Both the position numbers and the translations under genes were made by a program. From the NCBI RefSeq assembly GCF_036346295.1, contig NZ_CP107819.1, forward strand, positions 7,378,001 through 7,442,000: a DNA stretch of 64,000 nt, given 5' to 3'. The DNA comes from Streptomyces sp. NBC_00536 (lineage in GTDB: Bacteria > Actinomycetota > Actinomycetes > Streptomycetales > Streptomycetaceae). The notes below the pieces were generated by a model. It worked only from the letters and a program-made list of their open reading frames with translations, had not been told where the DNA came from and did no database searches. Below, one piece after another: positions 12,792 through 21,010 of the stretch (positions within the stretch are counted from its first letter, which is position 1; each line of letters opens with the position of its first letter).

Positions 12792-12807
12792 GAGCGGGGT
12801 CCCGCTC
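12792..12807. promoter_or_regulatory. Inverted repeat GAGCGGG-GT-CCCGCTC
   Basis: A perfect dyad with 7-bp arms in the 336-nt gap between the divergent HD gene and the small-peptide gene. Directly after it comes ATATGTGTACCCT, which could hold a -10 element reading rightward, so the dyad may be an operator over the peptide-gene promoter. Nothing else is recognised in the gap. It could also be a chance GC palindrome. Confidence 0.35.
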
Positions 12808-12949
12808 ATATGTGTACCCTGAAGCACACGGACGGCCCCACCAGGGCCACGCTCCGTATCGAGAACCATGGCGCCACCGCGTCCGGATGTCCTTTTCCCT
12901 GCCCGGCAGCGGTACGCCCGCCGGGTTACGCGACACAAAGGAGTGCGCG

Positions 12950-13126
12950 GTGACACCAGAACTGACCAAGCGTGACCAGGGGCTGATGGAGCGGACGGAC
13001 TACCGCTCCCGCACCCGCTCGGATGAGCTGGGAAGCCTGGAGGTGTGGGCCAGGTCCGCACCGATCCGGCTCGCCGGGTACGAAGAGGACCTGGCGGAAC
13101 CGCACATCCTGCCCGGCATCGACTGA
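12950..13126 (+). CDS. Small 58-residue acidic peptide of unknown function
   Basis: A short gene with a textbook ribosome-binding site (AAAGGAG, 6 nt from GTG 12950), which supports real translation. The product is charged and soluble: an N-terminal half rich in Thr, Arg and Asp (LTKRDQGLMERTDYRSRTRS) and a C-terminal acidic stretch ending EDLAEPHILPGID. It has no cysteines, signal peptide or membrane segment. The family is not recognised. It lies alone between the HD gene and the epimerase-like gene, with a dyad upstream and a strong hairpin downstream, so it looks like a monocistronic unit. Regulatory peptide, modified-peptide precursor or small stress protein are all possible. Confidence 0.6.
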   Translation: MTPELTKRDQGLMERTDYRSRTRSDELGSLEVWARSAPIRLAGYEEDLAEPHILPGID

Positions 13127-13246
13127 CCGCAGGCTCCGCCGTGCCCCCGCGCCGATCCGGTGGCGGGGGCACGGTGCGCGCGCCGGACGCCCGCTGACCG
13201 TCCGCGCCGATCGCCTCACGGGGGCGCGGGGTTCCCGAACCGCGTA

Positions 13247-13272
13247 CGCCGACAGCGTCATCGCTGTCGGCG
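13247..13272 (+). terminator. Hairpin with 11-bp perfect arms
   Basis: CGCCGACAGCG and CGCTGTCGGCG flank a TCAT loop, 121 nt after the small-peptide gene and 45 nt before the epimerase-like gene. There is no T-tract, which is common for Streptomyces terminators. An operator for the downstream gene is the alternative. Confidence 0.6.
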
Positions 13273-13316
13273 ATCACCGCTTCCCGCGGCCCGGTCCGCC
13301 CGGCAGGCTGACCGGT

Positions 13317-14303
13317 ATGAAGCTGCTGATGCTGGGCGGGACCGAATTCGTGGGCCGGGCGATCACCGAGGACGCCCTGGAGCGGGGCTGGGACGTCACC
13401 GTCTTCCACCGGGGGCGGCACGCCCCGCCGCCCGGAGCCGTCTCCCTGCACGGCGACCGTCTGGAGCCCGACGGGCTCGCGGCCCTCGCCACGGGGGAGT
13501 GGGACCTGGTCGTCGACACCTGGAGCCACGCCCCCACCGCGGTGCGGGACGCGGCCCGGCTGCTGCACGGCCGGGTCCGGCACTACACGTACATATCCAG
13601 CCGGTCCGTCTACACCTACCCGTCGCCCGCCGGCCTCGGCGAGGACGCCCCGCTGGTCGAGGGCTCGCCCGACGCGGAGGCCACCGACTACGCCGAGGAC
13701 AAGCGGGGCGGCGAGCTGGCCGCCCTCGGTGCCTTCGGCGAGGACCATGCCCTGCTGGTGCGCGCCGGGCTGATCATCGGCCCGTACGAAAACGTCGGGC
13801 GGCTGCCCTGGTGGCTGAACCGCGTCGCCCGCGGCGGCCCGCTGCTCGCCCCCGGCCCGCGCGACCTCGCCCTCCAGTACATCGATGTCCGCGACCTCGC
13901 GCGCTGGACCCTGGACGCCGCAGCGGCCGGACTGGGTGGTCCCTACGACCTGGTCTCCCCGCTCGGGCACGCCACCATGGGCAGCCTCCTGGATGCCTGC
14001 GCCGCCGCCACCGGCGGCCGCGTCGAGCAGCGCTGGACCGACCCGGCGGTGATCGTCAAGGCCGGTATCGAGCCTTGGACGGAGCTGCCGATCTGGCTGC
14101 CCCCGGGCGAGCTGTGCGACTACCTGTTCGGCGCGGACGTTTCCAAGGCCCTGGCGGCGGGGCTCACCTGTCGGCCGATCGAGGAGACGACCGCCGACAC
14201 CTGGGCCTGGCTCCGCTCGCTCGGCGGAGTCGCCCCGCACCGGCCCGACCGCCCGCAGAAGGGCATCACGGCGGAGCGCGAGGCCGAGCTACTCGGGCTC
14301 TGA
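13317..14303 (+). CDS. Atypical (extended) SDR, NAD-dependent epimerase-like
   Basis: A 328-residue protein with the N-terminal Rossmann motif MKLLMLGGTEFVGRAITEDA, a GGTxFxG variant of the GxxGxxG loop. HYTYISSRSVY follows near residue 95 and the active-site region TDYAEDKRGGE near 122, where YxxxK is kept as YAEDK. This pattern matches the atypical SDRs often annotated as epimerase or mRNA-binding-like reductases. The C-terminal substrate domain is intact. The start is ATG. There is no clear operon partner; it ends 15 nt inside the convergent lipase maturation factor gene. The substrate is unknown. Confidence 0.82.
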   Translation: MKLLMLGGTEFVGRAITEDALERGWDVTVFHRGRHAPPPGAVSLHGDRLEPDGLAALATGEWDLVVDTWSHAPTAVRDAARLLHGRVRHYTYISSRSVYTYPSPAGLGEDAPLVEGSPDAEATDYAEDKRGGELAALGAFGEDHALLVRAGLIIGPYENVGRLPWWLNRVARGGPLLAPGPRDLALQYIDVRDLARWTLDAAAAGLGGPYDLVSPLGHATMGSLLDACAAATGGRVEQRWTDPAVIVKAGIEPWTELPIWLPPGELCDYLFGADVSKALAAGLTCRPIEETTADTWAWLRSLGGVAPHRPDRPQKGITAEREAELLGL

Positions 14304-15725
14304 CCGGGCACCCCCCAGGCGGGTGGGCGGGAGGTACTCGCCCACCAGCCTGCGGTGCCACCACGCGCCCGTCGCGCGCAGCTCCCGCCAGGTGGTGAAC
14401 CGGTAGCGGTACACCCGGGCGCGGACATAGCGGGGCGGCCGGTCCGGGAAGGGGTTGTGGCGGATCAGCCGGAGCGTGTCCCGGTCGCCCGCCAGCAGCC
14501 GCTCCACGAACGGGCCGAACCAGCCCCGCGCGTAGCCGGGGGAGAGCGCGGCGAACCACATCAGCCAGTCGAGTCGCAGGTGGTACGGGGCGAACTGGCG
14601 CGGGATCCGGCGTGGATCGCCCGGTTTGCCCTTGAATCCGTACTCCCGCCAGTCGCCGTCCGCGCGCGGCACCGGGTCGGCGGTCCCCTCCACCACCACC
14701 TCGTCGCGGATCCGCCCGACGGTCCCGAACGCCCCGTAGCTGTTGACCAGATGGAGCGCGTCGAAGGAGCGGTTCATCACCTGGCGCCGCGAGAGCAGGT
14801 TGCGGACCGGATGCCTGCTGAGCACCAGCACCAGCGCGGTGAGCGCACACACGAGCACCACGTACCAGAGCGGGGCCGGGCGCGCCGCGGCGGCGGGCGG
14901 CGGGCCCGCGAGCGCGGTGAAGTCCACGGCGGAGAGTGCGGCCGCGATCGTCACCCAGTTCAGCCAGGCGAAGTTGCCCGACAGCACCAGCCACAGCTGG
15001 GTCCCGGCGATCACCCCCGCCGCCACGGACGCCACCGGCTGCGGAGTGAACAGCAGGACGGGCACCAGCAGTTGGGTGACGTGGTTCGCGGCGCACTCCA
15101 CCCGGTGCACCGGCCGCGGCAGCCGGTGGAAGAACCAGCTCAGCGGCCCCGGCATCGGCTGCGTCTCGTGATGGAAGTACAGGCAGGTCAGCCGCCGCCA
15201 GCACGGATCGCCGCGCATCTTGATCAGCCCCGCCCCGAACTCCACCCGGAAGACCACCCAGCGCAGCAGCCACAGCACGAGCACCGGCGGTCCCACCCGG
15301 GCATTGCCCAGGAACACCGCGAGGAACCCCACCTCCAGCAGCAGCGACTCCCAGCCGAAGGCGTACCAGGTCTGCCCGACGTTCACGACGGACAGGTACA
15401 GCGCCCACAGCAGCGCCCACATCGCCATCGCCGCGCCCAGGGGTACGGCGTCCCCCGCACCCGCCGCGAGCGCCGCCGCCAGCGCCGCACCGGACCAGGC
15501 GCAGCAGGCGAAGAGCCGGTCGGAGTAGCGCAGTTGGAACAGGCTGGGCGCCTCCCGGAAGGTGAGGTGGCGGACGTAGCGCGGGACCGGGAGCATGCCG
15601 TGGGCGCCGATCAGCGCCCGGAACTGCAGGGCGGCCCCGGCGAAGGCGAGGACGTAGACGCCCGCCAGGGCCCGCTGGAAGACCAGCCGGCCGAGCCAGT
15701 AGCCGGGCGCCGTGAACCAGTCCAT
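14289..15725 (-). CDS. Lipase maturation factor (LMF1)-family membrane protein
   Basis: A 478-residue multi-pass protein. Roughly seven hydrophobic helices occupy residues 10-310. Family blocks include YRYSD-like RYSDRLFACCAW, RVEFGAGLIKMRGDPCWR, YFHHETQPMPGPLSWFFHR and, in the C-terminal soluble part, NSYGAFGTVGRIRDEVVVEG, EYGFKGKPGDPRRIPRQFAPYH split over the conserved region, and RLDWLMWFAALSP. In vertebrates LMF1 folds secreted lipases in the ER; bacterial homologues have no established role. The start is ATG 15725. It is followed upstream by DUF1990 and YndJ genes in the same direction, 26 nt away, so it is probably the last gene of a three-gene operon. Confidence 0.9.
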   Translation of the reverse strand: MDWFTAPGYWLGRLVFQRALAGVYVLAFAGAALQFRALIGAHGMLPVPRYVRHLTFREAPSLFQLRYSDRLFACCAWSGAALAAALAAGAGDAVPLGAAMAMWALLWALYLSVVNVGQTWYAFGWESLLLEVGFLAVFLGNARVGPPVLVLWLLRWVVFRVEFGAGLIKMRGDPCWRRLTCLYFHHETQPMPGPLSWFFHRLPRPVHRVECAANHVTQLLVPVLLFTPQPVASVAAGVIAGTQLWLVLSGNFAWLNWVTIAAALSAVDFTALAGPPPAAAARPAPLWYVVLVCALTALVLVLSRHPVRNLLSRRQVMNRSFDALHLVNSYGAFGTVGRIRDEVVVEGTADPVPRADGDWREYGFKGKPGDPRRIPRQFAPYHLRLDWLMWFAALSPGYARGWFGPFVERLLAGDRDTLRLIRHNPFPDRPPRYVRARVYRYRFTTWRELRATGAWWHRRLVGEYLPPTRLGGARSEPE

Positions 15726-15751
15726 CGCCTCCAGTATCGGCCGCGGCGGTG

Positions 15752-16315
15752 TCAGCCGCGCGCCACCAGGGCGCGCAGGGTGCGGCCCAGCAGCCGGGCG
15801 TAGCCGAGCTGGAGCACCGGGATCAGCGGACCGGCGAGCCGGGTGTACCAGGCGGCCGGGCGGCTGAAGGCGGTGACCGAGAACCAGACCGAGCCGTCCT
15901 CGGCCAGCTCCACCAGGAACGATTCCTCGCCGCATTCGGGATGCCCGTCCAGGGTTCCGTAGGCGAAGCCCACCCGGCCCGGTTCGAAGGCCGTCCAGAT
16001 CACCTCGCACGGAGCGTCGATCCGCAGCGGCCCGAACCCGATGCCGACCTCGACCCGGCCGCCCGGCCGGACGACCCCGTGCCCGGCCCGGATCCGCATC
16101 CCCGTGGCGCGGTGCAGGCGGAAGGTGACGACGGCGGCGCCCGCCGTCTCGAAGGCGGCCCGGCCGTGGCCGACCCGGACCCGGTGCTCCAGATGGTGGT
16201 ACCCGGCGGGCAGCGGCCGCAACCGGGTCGCCCCGCGGTCGGGATAGCTGACCCGGCCCGGCCGTTCGGCCGCGCCCCGCGGCCGGTGGGCGCCCTCGCT
16301 GATGATGCGGGTCAT
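15752..16315 (-). CDS. DUF1990-family protein
   Basis: A 187-residue protein of the DUF1990 family. It starts MTRIISEGAHRPRG and has the conserved YHHLEHRVRVGHGRAAFETA, then a mixed-strand domain with FAYGTLDGHPECGEESFLVE and a C-terminal FSRPAAWYTRLAGPLIPVLQ. The shape resembles START/SRPBCC-like ligand-binding proteins, but that is inference. It lies between yndJ (13 nt upstream) and the LMF-like gene. DUF1990 and YndJ proteins often occur together, which suggests a shared membrane-linked job, not known in detail. Confidence 0.83.
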   Translation of the reverse strand: MTRIISEGAHRPRGAAERPGRVSYPDRGATRLRPLPAGYHHLEHRVRVGHGRAAFETAGAAVVTFRLHRATGMRIRAGHGVVRPGGRVEVGIGFGPLRIDAPCEVIWTAFEPGRVGFAYGTLDGHPECGEESFLVELAEDGSVWFSVTAFSRPAAWYTRLAGPLIPVLQLGYARLLGRTLRALVARG

Positions 16316-16328
16316 GAGGCGTTCTCCT

Positions 16329-17150
16329 TCACGAGGTGTTCTCCTTCAGGCGGCGCCAGGCCAGCACCGAGCACAGTGCGAAGCCGAGGGCGTTTCCGAG
16401 GCCGTGGGTCGCGGCCATCCAGGTCAGGGTGGGGTGGACGAGGCCGCTCGCCTCGCCCAGCGCCCACCACAGGGCGAGCAGCATGGTGATGCCGAGGACG
16501 GCGGCCGAACCGGCGAGCAGCGCCCGGGTGACCCGGTCGCGCGCGGCGGGCCGGATCTCCCGCCAGGTCAGCAGGGCCACCGCCCACATCCCCGAGGTGA
16601 GGACGACCGCCCCGGCGAGTTCCGCCCAGTCGTCCACGAAGTACCCGGCGAGCACCAGCAGGGTTCCGCCCGGGACGCTGTACGCCGCCCAGCGCGCCCA
16701 CGGCCCGGGCGCGGCGGCCCGGCACACGAGCCCCGCGACCAGGGCCGCGGTGAATCCGGCGAAGTGGAAGTGCGGCACCGTCAGGGCCAGGATCTCCAGG
16801 TCGAAGCCGAAGAGCCGGTGCCCCGTCCGTTCGGCGACCAGCGCGGCCCCGGCGACGCCGGGGGTGACGAGCGCGGTGAGCACCGCGATCTCGGGCGGCG
16901 CGAGCGAGCGGGTGCGCCGCAGCCGGACCGGGGCGTGCAGGGCGAGCGCCACGGTGGCGATCGCGTAGAGCGCGGCGAGCGTGCCCGCGCCCGCGCCGCG
17001 GGGCAGCCAGAGGGAGAGGGCGCCGGGGGCGGCGAGCAGGGGCCAGAGCCGGGCGGTCGTGCGCAGCCGGGCCGGGTCGATGAGGCGCAGTCCGGCGGGC
17101 ACGACGTAGAGCATGCCCAGGGTGACGATGAGGTTCACCAGTATCGTCAC
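16329..17150 (-). CDS. YndJ-like multi-pass membrane protein
   Basis: A 273-residue hydrophobic protein with about eight membrane helices and the family block LEILALTVPHFHFAGFTAALVAGL near residue 140 (conserved HFHFAGF). It is the first gene of an apparent operon with the DUF1990 and LMF-like genes. Two perfect 14-bp palindromes lie 34 and 75 nt upstream of its start, so it is probably under a repressor not encoded nearby. The function is unknown; some homologues are fused to DUF1990-like parts. Confidence 0.82.
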   Translation of the reverse strand: MTILVNLIVTLGMLYVVPAGLRLIDPARLRTTARLWPLLAAPGALSLWLPRGAGAGTLAALYAIATVALALHAPVRLRRTRSLAPPEIAVLTALVTPGVAGAALVAERTGHRLFGFDLEILALTVPHFHFAGFTAALVAGLVCRAAAPGPWARWAAYSVPGGTLLVLAGYFVDDWAELAGAVVLTSGMWAVALLTWREIRPAARDRVTRALLAGSAAVLGITMLLALWWALGEASGLVHPTLTWMAATHGLGNALGFALCSVLAWRRLKENTS

Positions 17151-17183
17151 CCTGGACAGCCCTCCCCCCGTGCGGCGAACGCT

Positions 17184-17197
17184 TTGAACGCGTTCAA
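17184..17197. promoter_or_regulatory. Operator palindrome 1: TTGAACGCGTTCAA
   Basis: A perfect 14-bp palindrome in the 233-nt divergent region between yndJ and the DUF6777-like lipoprotein gene. Such TGAAC-N2-GTTCA dyads are typical TetR-family operators in Streptomyces. A CTCAC-GTGAG dyad follows at 17198-17211. Confidence 0.7.
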
Positions 17198-17224
17198 CTC
17201 ACGGTGGTGAGCCTAGGGGTTCCC

Positions 17225-17238
17225 TTGAACATGTTCAA
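17225..17238. promoter_or_regulatory. Operator palindrome 2: TTGAACATGTTCAA
   Basis: A second perfect copy with identical half-sites and a different central dinucleotide. The centres are 41 bp apart, close to four helical turns, so the two dimers would bind on the same DNA face. It lies about 146 nt before the lipoprotein gene, so both directions could be controlled. Confidence 0.7.
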
Positions 17239-17383
17239 GACCGCGTGAGACCCGAGGCGTCCCGGCGCCGCCGACCGGTCGCGCAGCGTGCTCCATCGTG
17301 ACGCTCCGCTTGCGGCGCCCCCGGACATGCGTCAGACAAGAGGGGAGCAACCGGGCACACCAGGGGCCGACAGGGAGAACTTC

Positions 17384-18823
17384 GTGACGGATCTGACGGA
17401 TCTGACGGGCCGGACGCATCAGACGGGTCTGACGCATCAGACGGGTGGGACCGACCGGCACGCACCGCACCCTCCGCCGGACCCTTCGCCGCACCGGGCC
17501 CCCGCACGGCCGGCCCGCCGGCACGCCCCGGCGGGCGCCGCCCTCCTCGCCGCCCTCGGCCTGCTCGCCGCGGCCTGCGGCGGCCCCGCGAACGGCTCGG
17601 CCGCCCCCGCCGCCGCTCCCGAGAGCCAGGACGTCCAGCTCCTGCCGGTCGCCGCCCCGGGCCCCGACCCCTTCGGCGCCTCCACCGCGACGGCGGAGTC
17701 CGCACCGCTGCAACCACCCCTCCCCAACGCCACCGGCGAGGGCATCCGGACCGTCGGCGGCGCCACCCCCGGCCTCTACGGCGGCACCCAGCGGCTCGGC
17801 AGCTGCGACGTCGAACGCCAGGTCGGCCACCTCACCTCCGACGACGCCAAGGCGAAGGCCTTCGCCGAGGCCTCCGGCATCGAACGGCCGAAGATCCCCG
17901 AGTTCCTGCGCGGCCTGACCCCCATGGTGCTGCGCGCCGACACCCGGGTGACCGGCCACGGCTTCAAGGACGGCCGCGCCACCGGCTTCCAGTCGGTCCT
18001 CCAGGCCGGCACCGCCGTCCTCGTCGACAGCCACGGCATGCCCAGGGTCCGCTGCGCCTGCGGCAACCCGCTCCAGTCCCCGCGCGCCGCCAACGGCGCC
18101 CCCGTCCTCAAGGGCGACCAGTGGCCCGGCTACGACCCCCACCAGGTCATCGTCATCGAACCGACCGTCCAGGTCATCGACAGCTTCGTCATCGCGAACC
18201 TCGGCGACAACACCTGGATCGAGCGCAAGACCGGCGATGACGGGGCCCAGGACAAGAGCCCCCAGGTGCCGCCCCCCTTCGACCCGGCCGACGGGATCGC
18301 GCCCGCCGAGCCGGCGGGCCCGGCCGACCCCGCCGCACCGTCGCAGCCCTGCGCCACCCGGGACCCCAACAGCCTGGCCCGCACCGACCCTCCGTCGACG
18401 AAACCGTCCGGGAAGCCGTCGACGAAACCGTCCGGCAAGCCGCCCGCGGTGCCGCCGCCCCCCGTCCCGGGCGACTGCCCGCCCTCCGGGCCCGCCACGG
18501 TCCCGCCCCCGCCCCGGGACACCGCCCCGAACACCCCGAACACCCCGAACCGGCCCGACCAGCCCGCCCCGCCCACCGCGCCGCGGCCCACCGCTCCGCC
18601 GCTGGCCGAGCCCCCGCCCGCCGACGTCCCGCCGGACCTGCCGCCCGGTCCCGACGGGCCGAGCGTGAGCCCGTACGACCCCTACGGTCCCCTCGACCCC
18701 GCCAGCCCGCTGCCTCCCGGTGACCGCACGGACCCGACGGTCCCCACCGACCCCCCTGACCCCTACGCCGTCCCCGGGCAGCACTTCACCCCGGATCCGG
18801 GCTACTCCTTGGAGAGCGTCTGA
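17384..18823 (+). CDS. DUF6777-like lipoprotein with long proline-rich tail
   Basis: A 479-residue exported lipoprotein. The N-terminus is unusual: a tandem DNA repeat encodes about 16 residues (TDLTDLTGRTHQTG and similar) ahead of an Arg/Pro stretch. A hydrophobic core and lipobox LAAAC follow near residue 65. The folded domain (about 75-310) contains GATPGLYGGTQRLGSCDV, LTPMVLRADTRVTGHGF, FQSVLQAGTAVLVD and RCACGNPL, which I associate with DUF6777. The rest is a roughly 170-residue Pro/Thr/Asp linker that probably spans the wall. GTG 17384 has AGGGAGAA upstream; an upstream in-frame start is possible but lacks a site. Confidence 0.78.
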   Translation: MTDLTDLTGRTHQTGLTHQTGGTDRHAPHPPPDPSPHRAPARPARRHAPAGAALLAALGLLAAACGGPANGSAAPAAAPESQDVQLLPVAAPGPDPFGASTATAESAPLQPPLPNATGEGIRTVGGATPGLYGGTQRLGSCDVERQVGHLTSDDAKAKAFAEASGIERPKIPEFLRGLTPMVLRADTRVTGHGFKDGRATGFQSVLQAGTAVLVDSHGMPRVRCACGNPLQSPRAANGAPVLKGDQWPGYDPHQVIVIEPTVQVIDSFVIANLGDNTWIERKTGDDGAQDKSPQVPPPFDPADGIAPAEPAGPADPAAPSQPCATRDPNSLARTDPPSTKPSGKPSTKPSGKPPAVPPPPVPGDCPPSGPATVPPPPRDTAPNTPNTPNRPDQPAPPTAPRPTAPPLAEPPPADVPPDLPPGPDGPSVSPYDPYGPLDPASPLPPGDRTDPTVPTDPPDPYAVPGQHFTPDPGYSLESV

Positions 18824-18848
18824 CCCGCCCGTGTGTCATGGTGGACCG

Positions 18849-20891
18849 GTGCCGAGCACCGTATCGCTGCCGGACGACTGGCCCGCGCACCCGGACCGGT
18901 CGCTCACCCTGAACCGCATGGGCAGCTTCGACTGGGACCTGGTCACCGGACTCATGCACATGGACGCGCCCGCCCTCGACGTCTTCGACACCCTCCCCGC
19001 GGACTACGACGAGCGGCCCGAGTCCCTCTCGCCCCGGGTCCCGCCCGCCGAGGCCGTCCGGCTCGACGCGCTCGTCTCCAGCGCCCTCAAGAGCGGGGTG
19101 GAGAGCTACGGCGCCTACTTCCGCATCCGCTGCCGCGACGGCCGGCTCCGCTGGACCCACACCCAGGGCCGCGTGATGCGCGACGCGGACGGGCGCCCGT
19201 ACCGCATCATCGGCATCGTCCGGGACGCGACCGAGGAGCTGAGCCACTCCGCCGAACGCCTCGGGCTGGACGAGGAACGCCGCCGCCAGACCTCCGTGGT
19301 CGAGGGCACCACCGCGGCCCTCGCCCACGCGCGCACCGTGCAGGACGTCATCGACGCGCTCAGCGACGCGCACGGCCTGGAACGCCTCGGGACCATGGGC
19401 ATGGTGATGGGGCTGGTCGAGGCGGGCCGCATCCACCTGGTCGCCGAGGGCCCCGAGGGCAGCTTCGTCCCCGGCACCCGGTACACCCGCATCGACGAGG
19501 ACTACCCGATGAGCGAGGTGGTCCGCTCGCTCCAGCCGAGGTTCATCGACTCGCAGGAGGAATTCGCCACGTCCTACCCGGAGCTGTGGTCGAAGATCTC
19601 CTACATGCGGATCTCGGCCGCCGCCTATCTGCCGCTGATCGCCCAGGCCCGCCCGATCGGCGCGATCGGCCTCCTCTACCAGGACAAGGACGGCTTCACC
19701 CAGGACGAACGGAACCTGCTCGTCGCCCTCGGCAGCAGCATCGCCCAGAGCCTCCAGCGCGCGATGCTCCTCGAACAGGAACACGACCTCGCCGAGGGCC
19801 TCCAGCAGGCCATGCTGCCGCGCCGGATCCCGGCCGTCCCCGGCGCGCAGATCGCGGTGCGCTACCGCTCCGCCCGGATGGGCCGCGACATCGGCGGCGA
19901 CTGGTACGACGTCATCCCGCTGCCCGGGGGCCGGGTCGGCGCCGTCATCGGCGACGTCCAGGGACACGACACCCACGCGGCGGCCGTGATGGGCCAGCTC
20001 CGCATCGTGCTGCGGGCCTACGCCGCCGAAGGGCACGCGCCCGCCACCGTGATCGCCCGGGCCTCCGTCTTCCTCCACGAACTCGACACCGACCGCTTCG
20101 CGACCTGCACCTACGTCGAGGCCGACCTGTCCACCGGGGTCCTCCAGCTGGTCCGCGCCGGGCACCTCGACCCGCTGCTGCGCACGCGCGACGGGGACTG
20201 CCGCAGGCTCCCGGTGGAGGGCGGGATGCCGCTCGGCCTCTCGGCGGAGTTCGGCCGCCTGGAGTATCCGGTGACCACGGTGGAACTGGACCCCGGGGAA
20301 ACGCTTCTCCTGTGCACCGACGGCCTGGTCGAACAGCCCGGCGCCGACCTCGACGATGGGATCCAGCACCTCACCGCCATGGTCCGCTCCGGCCCGGCCG
20401 ACCTCCAGCTGCTCGCCGACCGGCTGGTCGAGGTCGCCGAAGAGCGGGGCGACGACGACGTGGCCCTCCTGCTGCTGCGCCGCCAGGCCGAGGACGCCCC
20501 GCAGGCCGGCGGCCGCCTCCAGCAGCACGTGGCCCCCGGCGACCCCGAAGGCCTCGTCTCCGCCCGGCACATGATCGGCGCGGCCGTCCGGGCCTGGGGC
20601 GCCCGGGGTCGGGGCGACGAGATCGAACTCGTCGCGGACGAACTGATCGTGAACGCCCTCATGCACACCGACGGCCCGGCGATCGTCACCCTGCGCGTCC
20701 TGACCGGCCCCGAACGCCGCATCCGCGTCGAGGTCGAGGACCGCTCCAGCGCCCTCCCGCGCCGCCGGGAGGCGGGCGACTCGGGGGTCTCGGGCCGCGG
20801 GCTGATGCTGGTGGACCGGCTGGCGGACGTCTGGGGCGTGGAGTCCCGGGGCGGCGGCAAATGCGTGTGGTGCGAGTTCGTGATGACGTGA
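18849..20891 (+). CDS. PAS-GAF-SpoIIE phosphatase-HATPase signalling protein
   Basis: A 680-residue cytoplasmic regulator. A PAS domain (about 15-125) has the PAC-like end YRIIGIVRDATEE. A GAF domain (about 150-295) has AAAYLPLIAQARPIGAIGLLY. A PP2C/SpoIIE phosphatase domain (about 310-505) has DIGGDWYDVIPLPGGRVGAVIGD and DDDVALLLLR, with the metal-binding aspartates intact. A C-terminal GHKL ATPase domain of the RsbW type (about 545-680) has VADELIVNALMHTD and GRGLMLVDRL. Such proteins dephosphorylate anti-anti-sigma factors and may also phosphorylate them, linking a sensed signal to sigma factor release. GTG 18849 was chosen by domain start. No partner anti-sigma gene is adjacent. Confidence 0.93.
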   Translation: MPSTVSLPDDWPAHPDRSLTLNRMGSFDWDLVTGLMHMDAPALDVFDTLPADYDERPESLSPRVPPAEAVRLDALVSSALKSGVESYGAYFRIRCRDGRLRWTHTQGRVMRDADGRPYRIIGIVRDATEELSHSAERLGLDEERRRQTSVVEGTTAALAHARTVQDVIDALSDAHGLERLGTMGMVMGLVEAGRIHLVAEGPEGSFVPGTRYTRIDEDYPMSEVVRSLQPRFIDSQEEFATSYPELWSKISYMRISAAAYLPLIAQARPIGAIGLLYQDKDGFTQDERNLLVALGSSIAQSLQRAMLLEQEHDLAEGLQQAMLPRRIPAVPGAQIAVRYRSARMGRDIGGDWYDVIPLPGGRVGAVIGDVQGHDTHAAAVMGQLRIVLRAYAAEGHAPATVIARASVFLHELDTDRFATCTYVEADLSTGVLQLVRAGHLDPLLRTRDGDCRRLPVEGGMPLGLSAEFGRLEYPVTTVELDPGETLLLCTDGLVEQPGADLDDGIQHLTAMVRSGPADLQLLADRLVEVAEERGDDDVALLLLRRQAEDAPQAGGRLQQHVAPGDPEGLVSARHMIGAAVRAWGARGRGDEIELVADELIVNALMHTDGPAIVTLRVLTGPERRIRVEVEDRSSALPRRREAGDSGVSGRGLMLVDRLADVWGVESRGGGKCVWCEFVMT

Positions 20892-21010
20892 CCGCAGCAG
20901 CAGCAGCGGAAACGGAACCCGGAACGGAGGCGCAACCGGAACGCGCACCGGCGCCCGGCGCCCCCAAAGTCCATTGCGGCGCCCGGCGGCGGTGACGCAG
21001 GATCGACGCG

